Notes: generated from the sequence alone by a model not told the origin. Counted from the first letter of the stretch, positions 1 to 11,549 are shown. The stretch: 64,000 bases of DNA from Zingiber officinale (GCF_018446385.1 NC_055991.1:104019712-104083711), one strand, 5' to 3'. Numbers and translations are program-made.

Positions 1-478
1 GATCGTCCACCAGAAACTTGATCTTTTGGTAGTAGGTAGAGACTACTGCTTGGAACTCATTGAGGGATAGTCGGCCCAGGATGATGTTGTAGGCAGAGGG
101 GGGGCGTCTACCACGATGAAGTTCGTAGTTCTGGTCCTCCTAAGTGGCTCCTCTCCGAGCGATATGGCCAACTTGGTCTGGCCGATTGGCAAAACCTCGT
201 TGCCGATGAATCCATACAGTTGGATCGTCATTGGTAGCAGCTCGCCTTGGTCGATCTGTAGCTGGTCGAATGCCTTCTTGAAAATTATGTTCACCGAGCT
301 TCCTATGTCAACAAAGATATGGTGAATGACATAATTGGCGATCACTGCTCGGATGATCAAGGCGTCGTCGTGAGAGATCTCGACTTCCTCCAAGTCCTGG
401 GGTCCGAAGCCGATCTCGGGCTCGTTCGTCTTTTTTTGGCTGCATCCTACTGCATAGATCTCCTGTCATCGCGCGTAT
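1..478 (-). pseudogene. Ty3/gypsy G1 protease-region fragment
   Basis: Minus-strand retropepsin region of a Ty3/gypsy polyprotein, which would process Gag-Pol. The readable segment 43-393 contains a VDIGSSVNIIF motif where the family has D-T/S-G-S-S. The catalytic triad reads DIG, so the active site is damaged. It continues with the usual LPIGQ...AISLG core. Near position 70 the frame shifts, and the following ILGR-type motif with the V-V-S-T-Y stretch lies in another frame. The window edge truncates the element. It joins the gag region at 1341-2686 once the solo LTR at 479-1340 is removed. Confidence 0.8.
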
Positions 479-1340
479 TGTTGGTCCCTTTGGAGGCCGG
501 CAAGAGGGGAGGGGTGAATTGCCCTACAAAATAAAAATCAAACCTTTCTCGGATTTCAACTATATCATAAACACTTGTAATAAAAAGTAGAGACTAAGTA
601 AAGAAATCATACACCAGAGATTTACTTGGTTTGCAATCAGAGGATTGTTAATCCAAGGAAAGTAAGCGCACTATGATCTCCTCTGGGCGGAGAAGCCTCT
701 TTACAACGTTGACAGCACAAATGAAAAGAACACAACTGAAAGCACAGAAAGAATTGATTACAAGTGAGTTCTATGATCTGTGCAAACCAGTGCTATATTT
801 ATAGCACTGGTCGGGGCGCCCCGAAGGGGTTCCGGGCGTCCTGGGGGATAAAACTTTATCCCCCAACGTTCAGATCGAGTTTGACTCGATCTGGTCAAAA
901 ACTTCGGTCCGGGCGCCCCGGACCCCAAAAGTCAACTCTGGTGGACTTTTTCAGTCCGGTCGCTCCGCTTCGGTTCAGCTCGTCTCGGTCCGGGTCTTCT
1001 GTTCCGGCTCCACTAGCTTGGGTGATCTCGGCCATCTGGAATAGGGCTCACCCGAACCCATGTTCCAGCCTTCTCCTCGAGCAGCCTTCCTTCCCGGTTT
1101 CTCGTCCCTCGAACGCCGCGCACGTTCTTCTCGTCCACCGGTGTACTCTTCCGCGGTCACCTCGTCCCTCGGACGCACCGAGCCCGTCGTCTCTCTCCCG
1201 TGCCGTCCTTCTCGCTAGCCGCGTCTTCTGCTCGACTTCCTGTGTTCCTAAGCTCCTGCACACTTAGACACAAGGGTTAAACAAACGTAGGACCTAACTT
1301 AGCTTGTTTGATCACATCAAAACACCTTGGGGTTCCAACA
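479..1340 (-). mobile_element. Solo copia-type LTR with perfect TSD
   Basis: An 862-bp sequence begins TGTTGG and ends CCAACA. It is flanked by a perfect 5-bp target duplication, CGTAT (474-478 and 1341-1345). There is no internal domain, so this is a solo LTR. Its opening, with a G-rich run followed by GGTGAAT, resembles the Sirevirus LTRs at 26941 and 28189, which makes minus orientation likely. At 786-811 a TATA-like core sits inside a perfect inverted repeat with 12-bp arms. Next to it are GC palindromes at 811-824 (14 bp, perfect) and near 906-922. It lies between the protease and gag segments of G1. Confidence 0.9.
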
Positions 1341-2686
1341 CGTATGACTTCCAAGCTCGATTGGAGTCGCCGCTGGTTGGACCACCGGCGATGATGTTTA
1401 TTTCTCCCCGAGCGGCTTGCTTCGATTCTCTTCCTCCTGAGCGGAGGGTCTGCTTCGGTCACCCAGGCCCTAGGCGGGCTCAACGTGCTCTCTTCGTTGG
1501 TGCTGTCACTCAGGCGATCTTCCCGCATCTCGCTGCCCAGCGGATTGATGTCTGTGTCGTCGGTCGAGAGAGGGGGATCGATGGCGGTAGCTTCGCTGAG
1601 CCAGTCAACTGACGATAGGCGTCAATCCTTGGCAGTCGCGTGTGTTGTGTGATGTGGACTGGTGGAAAGAGCAAAACATAGGTGTCAATATCTTACCTTT
1701 TGATGCTTTTGGCCGGCTGAAAGCGACATACTACACGGCATGCATCCTTGTCTCATGTGGTCGTCCTCCTTCGGTACTTTGCCCCTGGGCAGCTAGTGGT
1801 TGCTCATCGGTCGTCGTTCGGTCGGTGCCGAGGGCTTGGCTAGCATCTCCTTCCTTCTGGTCGCTTGGGCTTCTTCCACGTTGATGTACTCATTGGCCTT
1901 TTGAGCATGTGATCATAATCACTGGGTGACTTCCTTATGAGTAATCGAAAGAAGTCTCCCTTGACAAGCTCTTGAATGAATACATTCATCATGGTCTCGG
2001 ATGAGACCGAAGGGATATCCATGGCCACCTGATTGAAGCGATGAATATATGCTCGTAGAGCTTCTCTCGGTCCTTGCTTTAAGGAAAATAGGCCGACGTT
2101 TGTCTTTTGGTATCGGTGGCTTCCTTATGAGCAATCGAAAGAAGTCTCCCTCGACAAGCCCTTGAGTGAATACATTCATCATGGTCTCGGATGATACTGA
2201 AGGGATATCCATGGCCACCTGATTGAAGCGCTGAATATAGGCTCGTAGAGCTTATCTCGATCCTTGCTTTAAGGAAAATAGGCTGACGTTTGTCTTTTGG
2301 TATCGTCAGCTGCTCGCGAAATGAAGTAAGAAGGTCGTTCAGAAGTCTTTGAAGCTGCGTATTGATCCGTCCGGCAGCCTTCTAAACCAGCGCTGCACCG
2401 ATCCAGCGAGTGTGGTGAGGAAGACTCGGCATTTTACTCTATCAGTGTACTGGTGGAGTGTGGCTTTATTATCGAACCTATCTAGATAATCATCTGGATC
2501 GGTCTAAGACACGATCGCCAATGGGGTGTAGTGCCTATGGAGAGGATCTTGCAATATGTCTTCAGAGAACTGGCGGTTGATCCACTCGGAAGATGCGTTG
2601 CCTCGAGGTGCCTTGCCCTTCCGTGCATCCCGAACGAGCGCTTCATCCGAAGAAGATTCCAGCTCTTGGTCGGCTTGGGCTATCTC
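1341..2686 (-). pseudogene. Ty3/gypsy G1 gag, degenerate
   Basis: Minus-strand gypsy gag. The recognisable block (about 1840-2230) contains VSSETMMNVF, LVEGDFFRLLIRKPP and a YDHMLKR-like segment, the conserved retrotransposon-gag region. Further gag sequence, full of stops and frameshifts, continues to about 2686. A 190-bp stretch of this domain is tandemly duplicated. The TIR transposon at 2690-3610 interrupts the 5' part, and a short gag-linker remnant may follow at 3614-3650. It is not functional. Confidence 0.75.
1926..2310. repeat. 190-bp tandem duplication in G1 gag
   Basis: Two head-to-tail copies start near 1926 and 2116. The landmark TTCCTTATGA recurs at 1931 and 2121, exactly 190 bp apart. 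The copies differ by scattered substitutions. As 190 is not a multiple of three, the duplication itself breaks the gag frame. Confidence 0.85.
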
Positions 2687-2689
2687 TGA

Positions 2690-3610
2690 GGGGGTGTTTG
2701 GTTGGGGGTTATCGTTGATAACCTTGGTAGGTTATCAATAAAAATATTGTTTGGTTTGGGTAATCAAGGATCCCTGGTAATAAGCGATTCCCGCCACATC
2801 AGCAAAGTCGGCATGCAACGCGGAATTGCATTACCTCCGAAATATAAGGTTTTGGACGATTCCGTGGTTATCATTTTTTTCCCCAAAATTACCCTCCACA
2901 ATTCTCTCCCCTCTCTCCTCTTTGCCCGAAGCTATAAAGATAACAAATTTAATTCTGTTTTCCTTCATCTTTGACTTTGCTGCTAGCCTTCTTCTTTGAT
3001 GGGAGCAGTAGGCTTGGACGGCAAGCCAGGCTGGAAGAGGGCAGCTTCTTTAGAGGAGGAGCAGCAGCTTAGAAAGCTCTTCTTTGGCCGACGGCTAGAA
3101 GAGGGCAGCTTCTTTAGAAAGCTCTTCTTTGGTCGGCGGCTAGAAGAGGGCAACCCCTTCCTTTCCTTGGTGTTGCGTGGCGACGACAACCATTGCTGGT
3201 GTGGCTGGTCGGCGGCGACAAGAAGTAAAAGGGGAAGCCCCTTTTCCCCTTTTTCTGTTCAGCGGCAGCAGCGAAGAGGAGGAGAAGAGAAGTCACGTGT
3301 TGTGTGGCTGGTCGGCGCGCGACGAGAAGAAAAAGGGGAAGCCCCTTTTCCCCTTTTTCTGTTCAGCGACGGCAGCGAAGAGGGGGAGAAGAGAAGTCAC
3401 GGAAGAGAAGAGAGAATAAGGTTTTTATTTAATTAAATTAATTAAAAAGGTCAATGGGTAAATTAGTAAATGTAAAATTAAGTGGTTGCATAACCTAAGT
3501 TGAATCAAACACGTAATAGGTTATGTTTTATTCCTGATCACCTTGGTTATGTGATTACTTGGTAATCACATAACCAAGGTTATACATGATGACTTGAACT
3601 AAATGCACCC
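2690..3610. mobile_element. Non-autonomous TIR DNA transposon (Harbinger/Tourist-like)
   Basis: A 921-bp insertion in G1 gag. The left end GGGGGTGTTTGGTT and the inverted right end GGGTGCATTTAGTTC form imperfect terminal inverted repeats. Candidate 3-bp duplications TGA (2687-2689, 3611-3613) flank it. Subterminal sequence is rich in GGTTAT/ATAACC motifs. No transposase is visible. The interior holds a GC-richer block with tandem repeats. The GGGTGTTTGG-type end suggests a PIF/Harbinger-like element, but the TSD is not the canonical TWA, so the superfamily is tentative. Confidence 0.65.
3071..3400 (+). repeat. Internal tandem repeats of the TIR element
   Basis: A 45-bp unit is repeated at 3071-3115 and 3116-3160. 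It reads as a 15-residue repeat containing KLFFGRRLEEG. A second block with a period of about 103 bp follows (GGCTGGTCGGCG near 3203 and 3305; GGGGAAGCCCC near 3231 and 3335). The + frame 2996-3436 is open for 146 residues, but it consists of these repeats and matches no domain I know. It is probably captured or expanded sequence rather than a gene. Confidence 0.6.
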
Positions 3611-3939
3611 TGAGGGTTTTTGGAATAGTGCCCAATGAAAATGTATGAGCGCGGGTGGAGGGCCACACTGGGTCGACCCTGGAGGAGGGCCACACTGGGC
3701 GATAGCCCTGGGCCTAGAATTTTGGAGGGCCCAAATTTATTTTTAGTATTATGTATTATAGGTATGTAGCTGGGGCCTTGAGTAGTTGGATCCAAATTTA
3801 TATTTCATAACCTTTTGATATTGTCTTTTCCATTTATCCTTTTAAGTTGCAATTTGTAAAGTGGTAAACAAATAAAAAATTAGGGATTTGGGGTTACCAT
3901 GAAATAATTGGAAGATATAATCTTATTTTTTGAAAAGTA

Positions 3940-4624
3940 TAGGAATGATGATTTTGTTGTAAGTTTGACTATTACTAAAAGTCTTGCATCATATATGAAC
4001 ACAGAGCCAATATTTACAACAAAGCGTCATATTTTTAGGAAAAAATAATTTAATGAAAGAGAGGACGATGAAGTTTCACTATCGTCCTTTAGAATTGATT
4101 ATTTTGTTGTTTTTGTGGACATGATGATTGCTTCTTTAAAATGTAGATTTGAGCAAATGAAAATTTTTGAAATTATATTTGATTCAAAAATGTTAAGAAC
4201 TTTGGCGGATGATGAATTGCGAAAATGTTGTGTCAATCTAAAATCTACTCTAACTCATAATAACTCATCAAATGTTAAGTTAGATGATTTATTTACCGAA
4301 TTAAAAAATATTACAAATTACTTTACCAAATATAGTAATGTCTACTATTGATATTCTTGAATTTGTTCAAGATATAAATTATTATCCAAATATTACAATT
4401 AATTATAGAATCTTGTTGACTATGCCTGTTACGATAACATCAGTTGAAAGGAGTTTTTTAAAATTAAAATTATTGAAAGCATATATGAGATGGTCAATAT
4501 CGCAAGAAAAATTAAATGGATTGATAATTTTATGTATTGAGAATGATATTTTGAAAAATCTTGAAACTAATAATATTATAAATGATTTTATAAATATAAA
4601 TGTTAGAAAAAATTATTATAAATA
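3940..4624 (+). pseudogene. hAT transposase C-terminal fragment
   Basis: The 3' part of an Ac/hAT-type transposase of the plant class related to zinc-finger MYM-type proteins. The frame is readable from about 4085 (FRIDYFVVFVDMMIASLK) through CRFEQMKIFE and DDELRKCC to 4351. After a frameshift near 4340 it continues in the frame 4338-4625. There it shows the hAT dimerisation signature: a Y-P-N-I core, YRILLTMPVT, the E-R-S-F motif, KLKLLK, and a QEKLNGLIIL segment. The N-terminal and catalytic regions are missing. Flanking AGGGCCC-rich sequence (3650-3770) may belong to the same insertion. Confidence 0.8.
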
Positions 4625-4625
4625 A

Positions 4626-5702
4626 ATTATATATTATTAAAAATTTATTTTAGATCTCATTTTATTTTTTTTATCCCGAGTCTCCTGAGTCAAACACCGG
4701 AGTTGGGTCTTATGGAATCGCGGTGCGCAGACACATGGCGACATTTGAAGGCGGCTGGTGGTGAATAAAGGGATATGAGGAGGGTAGTTTGGTAAATCTG
4801 TAAGTGACGGGTCGAAGTCGGCCACGGCTATTTCATGAGCTGGATTGTTCGAGAAGGCGGTTTCCTAATGAGCTGGACTGTTCGACGGTTTCTTTTCTAA
4901 TTTTCTCCTTGATTTTCTTTTTCTATCAGTTCACAGTTGATCATAGCACAAGTAATTATAAAGAAAGATTTGTTTATCTTCGTCTTCAAATTTGACTACA
5001 AATTCTGGCCGCATCGCGACACTTATTTATAATAGATAAAAATTAATCTTAATCTCTCTTTTTTCGCTTTTGACCAATTCAATTATCTATATTAATATAG
5101 ATTCTTTTACCATTTTAAGCCCCAACTTTATTATGTTTTTTAATTTATGTTAATGTTTTTTCTACATCTTTCCATTTTAACACCTCTTAATATTATTCCA
5201 AAAAAAATATAGAACTATCACACCAATTATTCTCCTAGAATCGATCCTATAAATATAGAAAAAAATAAATATAAATATATAACTAAAAATATATAGTCGA
5301 GACGTTAATATCAAGTAAATGACATACCAACATTTTAATTAGGTATTTATCTATTTGAATGAATCTTTTAAGTACTATCTAATTTATTCCAGTAGTTAAT
5401 AAAAAAAATTATATAGCTAAATTGATTTCCTTCCCAAATTAATTAGTTCACAAAATTAGATACTAATTACTCGAAAAAATTATTAAAGGGCCATTAAAAT
5501 TTAAATTCCAAATGGATGAATATTTTATAAATTAACTTCAAAATACTCATAAATTATATTTTGAATTTATTTACAGGATAAATTAGAAAAATATCATCAA
5601 CTTTTAGAATGAATTGAGGGAAGTTTAGGCCGCCTGAATTACTAAATAATGAATTTAGGTTTCTCACATGTTAAACTTAGTAAAATATTAAAAATATATA
5701 TT
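4626..5702. other. AT-rich intergenic stretch
   Basis: No gene is supported here. The segment 4660-4900 is GC-richer, with a small duplication around GAGCTGGA(T/C)TGTTCGA (4836-4886). From 5000 to 5700 it is strongly AT-rich with stops in all frames. Confidence 0.6.
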
Positions 5703-6030
5703 TAACAGGTTAACAAAAATGAGATGGCCATAGGCAATGGGGTGTACTTCATTGCTGGTGAAGTCGTACAATGAGATGGCCATAGGTTGAAGCTCGTTGG
5801 CATCGATTTGCATACTTTTAAACGTACTTTTGAACAACACGTTGATAAAACTCCCGGTATCTACGAAAACTCTGGCCACGAGACTGTTGGTTATGACGAT
5901 CTTAATTATGAGAGCATCATCATGGGGAAGCTCTAACCCCTCCAGATCTTACTGTCTGAAACTAATTATGGGCCCGCCCACTTACTCCTAACTACATCCT
6001 ACAGCATGTACCTCTAGACGTCGCTCATGA
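5703..6030 (-). pseudogene. Ty3/gypsy G2 protease fragment
   Basis: Minus-strand retropepsin region with an intact ARVFVDTGS active-site motif, then INVLFKSTF, MQIDANELQPMA and NEVHPIA. The element breaks off at about 5703. A short duplication of ATGAGATGGCCATAGG (near 5719 and 5771) marks the truncated end. It belongs with the gag at 6036-7015. The reverse transcriptase, RNase H and integrase parts of pol are absent. Confidence 0.8.
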
Positions 6031-6035
6031 GACTT

Positions 6036-7015
6036 TCATGCCCTGGTGGAATCTCCATCAGTGGGCCCTCCAGAAATCATACTGATTTCTCGGACGGCTG
6101 AGTTGCCCTGATTTTCAACCTCCTTGATTCCCAGGCTCCTGGTTGTGACCAGGTTGTTGATTCCTTTGTCTGGCAAGATCAAGCTGAGGTCGATCAGGTT
6201 GACTAGCCCCGGCTGTATCATGCTGGTTGGCAATTTCGGGAGGAGGTAGACCCATCTCAGCGACACACCTAGAGTCTCAGGCAAACTAAAAGCAGTCACT
6301 GGTGGCATGGGTGTGGGAGCGATGATAAGTGCAGTAGCGTGGTCCCCACGACCTAGGCCTTGGAGCTTGAACAGCTGTCACACGGGGAATCGGTCGGACC
6401 TCCAGACCGAGATCGAAGGGCGGTCGGGCGTCCCGAGTACGCGGAAGAGGTTGGGCTGGCGATTATGGTGGCTTCTTTTCTAGTTTGTTGGTGGGAGTAG
6501 ACACCTTGTCGGCTTTCTGTCGAGCAGCTTGAACCTCTTCCACGTTGATATAGCTGGCGGCCTTTCCCAGCATCTCGTTGAAGTTTTTGACGGGATCTCG
6601 AATGAGGTCCCGGAAGAACTCCCCCTCTACCAATTCATGAGAGAAGGTGCTCATCAATATTTCGGAGGTGGCTGATGGAACGTTCTGAGGCACCTGGTTG
6701 AAATGCTTGATATAACTTCGTAAGGGCTCGACTGACCCTTGCTACAGTGATCCATCTTTTGGTACTTCCTACTACTGGCGAAGTGGCGCAGGAAGACTGT
6801 CTTGAAATCATGGAAACAAGTGATGGACCCGTTCGGCAACCCGTCAAACCATTTTTGCGCCGAGCCAGATAAAGTATTAAGGAACACTCGACACTTGATA
6901 ACATCACTATACTGATGCAACAAGACAGTGTTCCTAAACTTACGGAGATGATCTTCCAGGTCCTGACTATCGTCATATTCTGTTGGTTGCTACTCGAAAA
7001 ACCTAATGGTTCCAC
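6036..7015 (-). pseudogene. Ty3/gypsy G2 gag core
   Basis: Minus-strand gag. Two frames give the conserved block: MLHQYSDVIKCRVFLNTLSG, then AQKWFDGLPNGSI with the FLRHFASSRKYQK segment (6654-6923), and in another frame VPSATSEILMSTF, LVEGEFFRDLIRDP and the ASYINVEEVQAARQKAD end (6463-6693). The frame change near 6690-6740 and many stops show decay. The element's 5' part lies beyond two solo LTRs, at 9571-9609 and 11102-11501. Confidence 0.85.
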
Positions 7016-9570
7016 TGTACAAAAATTTTGTACAAAGGTCTGAACCTTTTCTTAGCTACCATGTGTTCTTTTAAATTAAACTTGGATCGCCTGTGGAACT
7101 TAACACGTTTGATCCAAAATTTAATCTATTTGTTCTTTTAGGTTTAGACTCGGATCTCCTGCGGAACTTAACACTTTCGATCCAAATCACCTAAGTTATT
7201 AATTCCATTAAATATTAATTTCCATAATTGGTTCCCAGTACTGACGTGGCGAGGCACAGGACCTTCTTGGATATGGGAGCAACCACCACCGACTAGAAAA
7301 AACCTTTTAAGGAAAGCTAATATTTAATTTCCTAAAATAACTTTAGGTTAACCGAAAGGAACAATCAAATCACAAGGAAAAAAAAACAAAGAACACAACA
7401 TCGAAAATAAATTCGAAATACTAGAATCGCATGCCTCTTGTATTTGGTATTATTTCTAAAAATAACTAATATGATGCGGAAAGGAAAAATACTAGTTATA
7501 CCTTTTAGAAAGACCTCTTGATCTTCTACCGTATTCCTCTTCTAATCCCGGACGTTGTGTGGGCAACGATCTTCCGAGACGAGAACCACCAAACCACCTT
7601 CTTCTTCTTTCCTTCAAGTTTCGGCCAAGCAAGACTTTCAAAGGAAGAAGATCCTTTTCCACCAACCAAGCTCCAAGGGATGCAAGTTTTCTCTCCTTCT
7701 TCTCCAAGCTAAGATCCGGCCACCACTTGATCTCCAAGAGAAAAGAAGGTTTCGACCACAAAGATGGAGAGAAGAGAAAGGGAAGGGCCGGCCACACCAA
7801 GGAAGAAAAGAGGGAGAAAAATAATAGAGTTTTCTTGCATAAAGTCTCCTCTACCCCCTCTTTTATAATCCTTGATCTTGGCAAATAAGGAAATTTAAAT
7901 AAAAACTTCCTTAATTCTTTTGCCATGAAAAGGAAAAATTTATTTAATTAAAAATAATTTTTCTTTTCATTATAACATGGTCGGCCACTTATTTCCTCAA
8001 ATCAAGGAGAGTTTTAATTAAACAAGAATTAAAACTTCCTAATTTGTTTCTGAAAATTTATAAAAATTTCTCCAATAATCTTATCCCTTCATGATTGGTT
8101 TATAAAAAGGAAATTTAATAAATTAAAATCTTTCTTTTAAACATGTGGATAAAAAGAAAGTTATCTCTAAAAATTAAAATCTCTTTTAATCTACAAATAA
8201 GGAAAGATAGAATATTTAATTTTTAAACTCTCTTTTAAATTATGAACATTGTTAAAAAGGAAAGTTTTCTTAAAATTTAAAATCCACCTTTTAATCAACA
8301 AATAAGGAAAGATTTCAAAATTTAAACTCTCTTTTAAACATGTAGATGATTTACAAATAAGGAAAGTTTTTACCAAAAATTAAAATCATCCTTTTAATCT
8401 ACAAATAAGGAAAGAGATTAATCTCTTCTCTTATTTTTTGTAGAAAGCTATAAAAGGAAATTTTTAATTTTTAAACTCTCTTTTAAAATCATGATATCCA
8501 CATAAGAAATAATTTTAATAAAAATCCTTTTTAATATTCTAGTGGCCGGTCACCTAAGCTTGGGACCCAAGCTTTGGCCGGCCACCAACTTGGCTCATCC
8601 ACTTGGTCTTGGCCGGCCCCATTGGATGGGTAAGAAGGTGGGTATGTGGTGGGTATAAATCTCTATATACAAGAGGCTACGGTAGGGACCGAGAGGAGGA
8701 ATTGGTTTTGGTCTCCCGATAAAATTAAGCATCCCACGGAACACACAACTTAATTTTATCAATAATAATTCATTCCACTAGAGAACTATTATTGAACTAC
8801 CGCACCAATCCCAAATTACATTTTGGGCTCCTTCTTATTATGAGTGTGTTAGTCTCCCTGTGTTTAAGATGTCGAATGTCCACTAATTAAGTGAGTTACT
8901 GACAACTCATTTAATTAATATCTTAGTCCAAAAGTAGTACCACTCAACCTTATCGTCATGTCGGACTAAGTCCACCTGCAGGGTTTAACATGACAATCCT
9001 TATGAGCTCCTCTTGGGGACATTCTCAACCTAGATTACTAGGACACAGTTTCCTTCTATAATCAACAACACACACTATAAGTGATATCATTTCCCAAATT
9101 ATCGGGCTTATTGATTTATCGAACTAAATCTCACCCATTGATAAATTAAAGAAATAAATATCAAATTTATGTGCTTGTTATTATATTAGGATTAAGAGCA
9201 TACACTTCCATAATAACTGAGGTATTTGTTCCTTTATAAAGTCAGTATAAAAGGAACGACCTCAAATGGTCCTACTCAATACACTCTAAGTGTACTAGTG
9301 TAATTATATAGTTAAGATAAACTAATACCTAATTACACTACGACCTTCCAATGGTTTGTTCCTTTCCATTTTGGTCGTGAGCTACTGTTTATAATTTATA
9401 AGGTACTGATAACATGATCCTCTGTGTGTGACACCACATACCATGTTATCTATAATATAAATTAATTGAACAACTACATTTATCATAAATGTAGACATTT
9501 GACCAATGTGATTCTTATTTCTAGATAAATGTTTATACCAAAAGCTAGACTTTTAGTATACATCCTAACA
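7016..9570 (-). mobile_element. Solo LTR, about 2.55 kb (Angela-like copia)
   Basis: Read on the minus strand it begins TGTTAGGATGTATAC and ends in TTTTTGTACA. The long low-GC LTR carries blocks such as GTGGTGTCACACACAGAGG and a Pro/Ser-coding-like G+C island at 7500-7830. It interrupts the gag of G2. Flanks are TCCAC on the left and TATTCAC on the right, so the target duplication is imperfect or offset by two bases. Assignment to the Angela/BARE side of Ty1-copia rests on general resemblance. Confidence 0.65.
8100..8480. repeat. Degenerate AT-rich direct repeats within the 7016-9570 LTR
   Basis: The motif ACAAATAAGGAAAG recurs at least four times between 8192 and 8415, each followed by an AAAATTTAAA-like and CTCTTTTAA-like block. 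It is an irregular tandem expansion with a period of roughly 60-80 bp. Confidence 0.6.
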
Positions 9571-9609
9571 TATTCACCGATAGCGGGAGGCTGATATCTC
9601 TTAGGTAAC

Positions 9610-11101
9610 TGATGGGCGTAAATATTATGATCGTTTATGCATGTTTTAACACACATTCACTTACTTTATACGTATATATTCTTTGCATGATCACCTCTTT
9701 TATCACGCACTCATCATATATACTATTTTGTTCGGATATCTACTCTTTGTTTGGTTTTGTGATGACAGGGACAACTTTCGGAGCAAAAATAATGATTGTC
9801 GACACACTGGAACGAGCCAGAGAACACGACCGTGTGGCCAAACAGGAGAGGAGAAGTGCATGGTCGTGCAACTCTTGCACGATCGTGTGGTTAACCCAGA
9901 GGTAGATTAGGGCATGGCCGTGCATACTTGCACGACCGTGCCCCCCCCCCCCAACGACCGAAGCTGAGGAAGGAACGACCGTGCAACCCTGCACGACCGT
10001 GCCCCAAGAATCGAGCCTGAAGCTCACACGGGTGTGCCAATTGGCACGACTGTGTAGTGCAGCCAGAGACAAGAAAGGGACAGTTGTGTCATTCTTACAC
10101 GGTCGTGCCGCCGCAGCCGCGCCCTAGCCTATAAAAGGGTTTTAACCCTTTTCCTCAGAGGGGAGAGAGCCGGGAAGCGGGCCGTCAAAGAGAGAATCGA
10201 CTTGGTGTCGTTTCACGTCATCTAGGACCTCTGTCCAATGATCATTCATCACCACATCAACTCCAGAAGTAAAGGATTGGATCCGAAGATCACTCGTCGT
10301 CATTGGATAAGCATCTTTTCTCTTTCTCTCTTCTTATTTGAGAATTGCATGCTTAACATTATGTCTTCAGGTTTTTCTCTGGCGCCTATGGAGTAGATTC
10401 TTTGTTCTAGGATGATAGAGTAGTTGTAGATTGGTTTGATGTAAGACTCATACTTTTGCCTCTATTTCATTGGATGATTTCGCTTGCTTTGTTTCGACTA
10501 CTCGATCTCTATATCGTGTTAACTGATTATGTAGGAATTGCCTATCTCGTAGAAAGAATATCCTAGATCGTACACCCGAGGGGCCCTAGTGATAGGGATA
10601 ACCTGTTTACGGACATCTAGGGTACTTCCTTGAAAGGAGAGAAAACTCCTCCACAAGGAAGTAAGAGACCAAACTAAGCTCCTTATCTCTATCTTTAGTT
10701 ACACCAATTAGAGTAGTGTTCTTGTGATCTACCGAGGCGCCCTAGTGATAGGGGTTAACCGTAACAGGATTTCATAAGAATCTTCTTTATTTGGTACCTA
10801 AGAATAGATACTTCAACTTCTGACGAATGCATGTTGATGGACAATGAGTAAAGGATAGAATGTGATACATCAATACCACCACAATGAAACTAAACTCCTA
10901 GGACTCTTCATAAACCAAGTCTTTTACTTCTTCTTTGCTAGTTCTCGTTTCCGTTTCCAAACCCCTTTTCTTTATATAACTTACAACCATCGGTAGTTTA
11001 GCTAATCCTAAGTAAGCCATCGCTAGTGCTTATAACCAGTCCTCGTGGGATGGATAATCTTTATTACTGACGACGAATCCGTGCACTTACGGTTCGTAAC
11101 A
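9610..11101 (+). mobile_element. Solo LTR (gypsy-type) with hairpin cluster
   Basis: A 1492-bp sequence begins TGATGGGCGTAAATATT and ends CTTACGGTTCGTAACA. It is flanked by GTAAC (9605-9609) and ATAAC (11102-11106), a 5-bp duplication with one transition. A TATAAAAGGG box near 10130 adjoins an inverted repeat (AAAAGGGTT/AACCCTTTT). Upstream, 9780-10110 contains at least eight versions of a GCACGACCGTGC-like palindrome. The 12-C run is at 9941-9952. Plus orientation is inferred from the TATA position. It sits inside G2 gag. Confidence 0.8.
9780..10110. repeat. Cluster of CACGACCGTG palindromes
   Basis: Repeated half-palindromes with CACGGTCGTG/CACGACCGTG cores occur near 9825, 9860, 9876, 9913, 9929, 9979, 9992 and 10098. 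A related CACACGGGTGTG form lies near 10024. Several neighbouring pairs could form longer hairpins. They lie just upstream of the LTR's TATA-like box. Confidence 0.8.
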
Positions 11102-11501
11102 ATAACTTTTCGTAGAGCACCCTTGTAGAGAAGGGCACTTGCTCCTCAGGATCCATTCTGAGCTCCTCCTTGAGAACTATAGCTTTATCCTTTTTAGAAT
11201 CCATGGGCGGGGAGCTTTCTGCTTCAGAAGCCTGCGGTTGCTCCTTCTTATTATAGCCGCTCGGGCTCTTGTGATGGTAATCAAGGCCAGGCTCTTGATA
11301 GAAGGCCGAGGGAAACTCCTCGGGCTACTTTCTTTTAGACCCTCTATCAGAAGCATGGGTCAGCTCCTTAGAAATTGCCAACATCTTGTAAGGTCGAGAA
11401 GCAGTGGTCTGCTTCTCGGAGGCTGCCCACCTCTTAGCTTCTTTGTACAACTCGTATTCTCCGACTGTCATAGTTACGTTAATCTTGCCGGTGTCCTCCA
11501 T
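11102..11501 (-). pseudogene. Ty3/gypsy G2 gag N-terminal part
   Basis: The 5' end of the gypsy gag, minus strand. The likely start ATG is at 11501 (MEDTGKINVTMTVGEYELYK), close to the PBS at 11529-11549, as expected. The frame is open to 11325 (58 residues from this ATG) and then decays. The remaining gag continues past the solo LTRs, at 9571-9609 and then 7015 downward. Confidence 0.65.
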
Positions 11502-11528
11502 ATTTTCGCTCCAGAATAGGCAAAGAAG

Positions 11529-11549
11529 TTCCCACAAATGGTACCAAAT
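11529..11549 (-). other. G2 primer-binding region
   Basis: Read on the minus strand this is AATTTGGTACCATTTGTGGG, a decayed form of the TTTGGCGCCGTCTGTGGG segment that follows the 5' LTR in Tat-type gypsy elements. The same region is seen in G3 (61031-61048) and G4 (63584-63600). It fixes the inner edge of the G2 5' LTR at 11550. Confidence 0.75.

Noticed and set aside
764-1267. 167-codon open frame inside the solo LTR at 479-1340
   Set aside because: It lies wholly within an LTR, crosses its palindromes and has no motif.
7492-7926. 144-codon minus frame and three overlapping plus frames in the 7016-9570 LTR
   Set aside because: Overlapping frames on both strands of a GC-richer LTR island; residue composition is not protein-like.
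9740-10072. 110-codon frame over the CACGACCGTG cluster, first considered as a gene
   Set aside because: It consists of the palindromic repeat read in one frame, and the opposite strand is also open.
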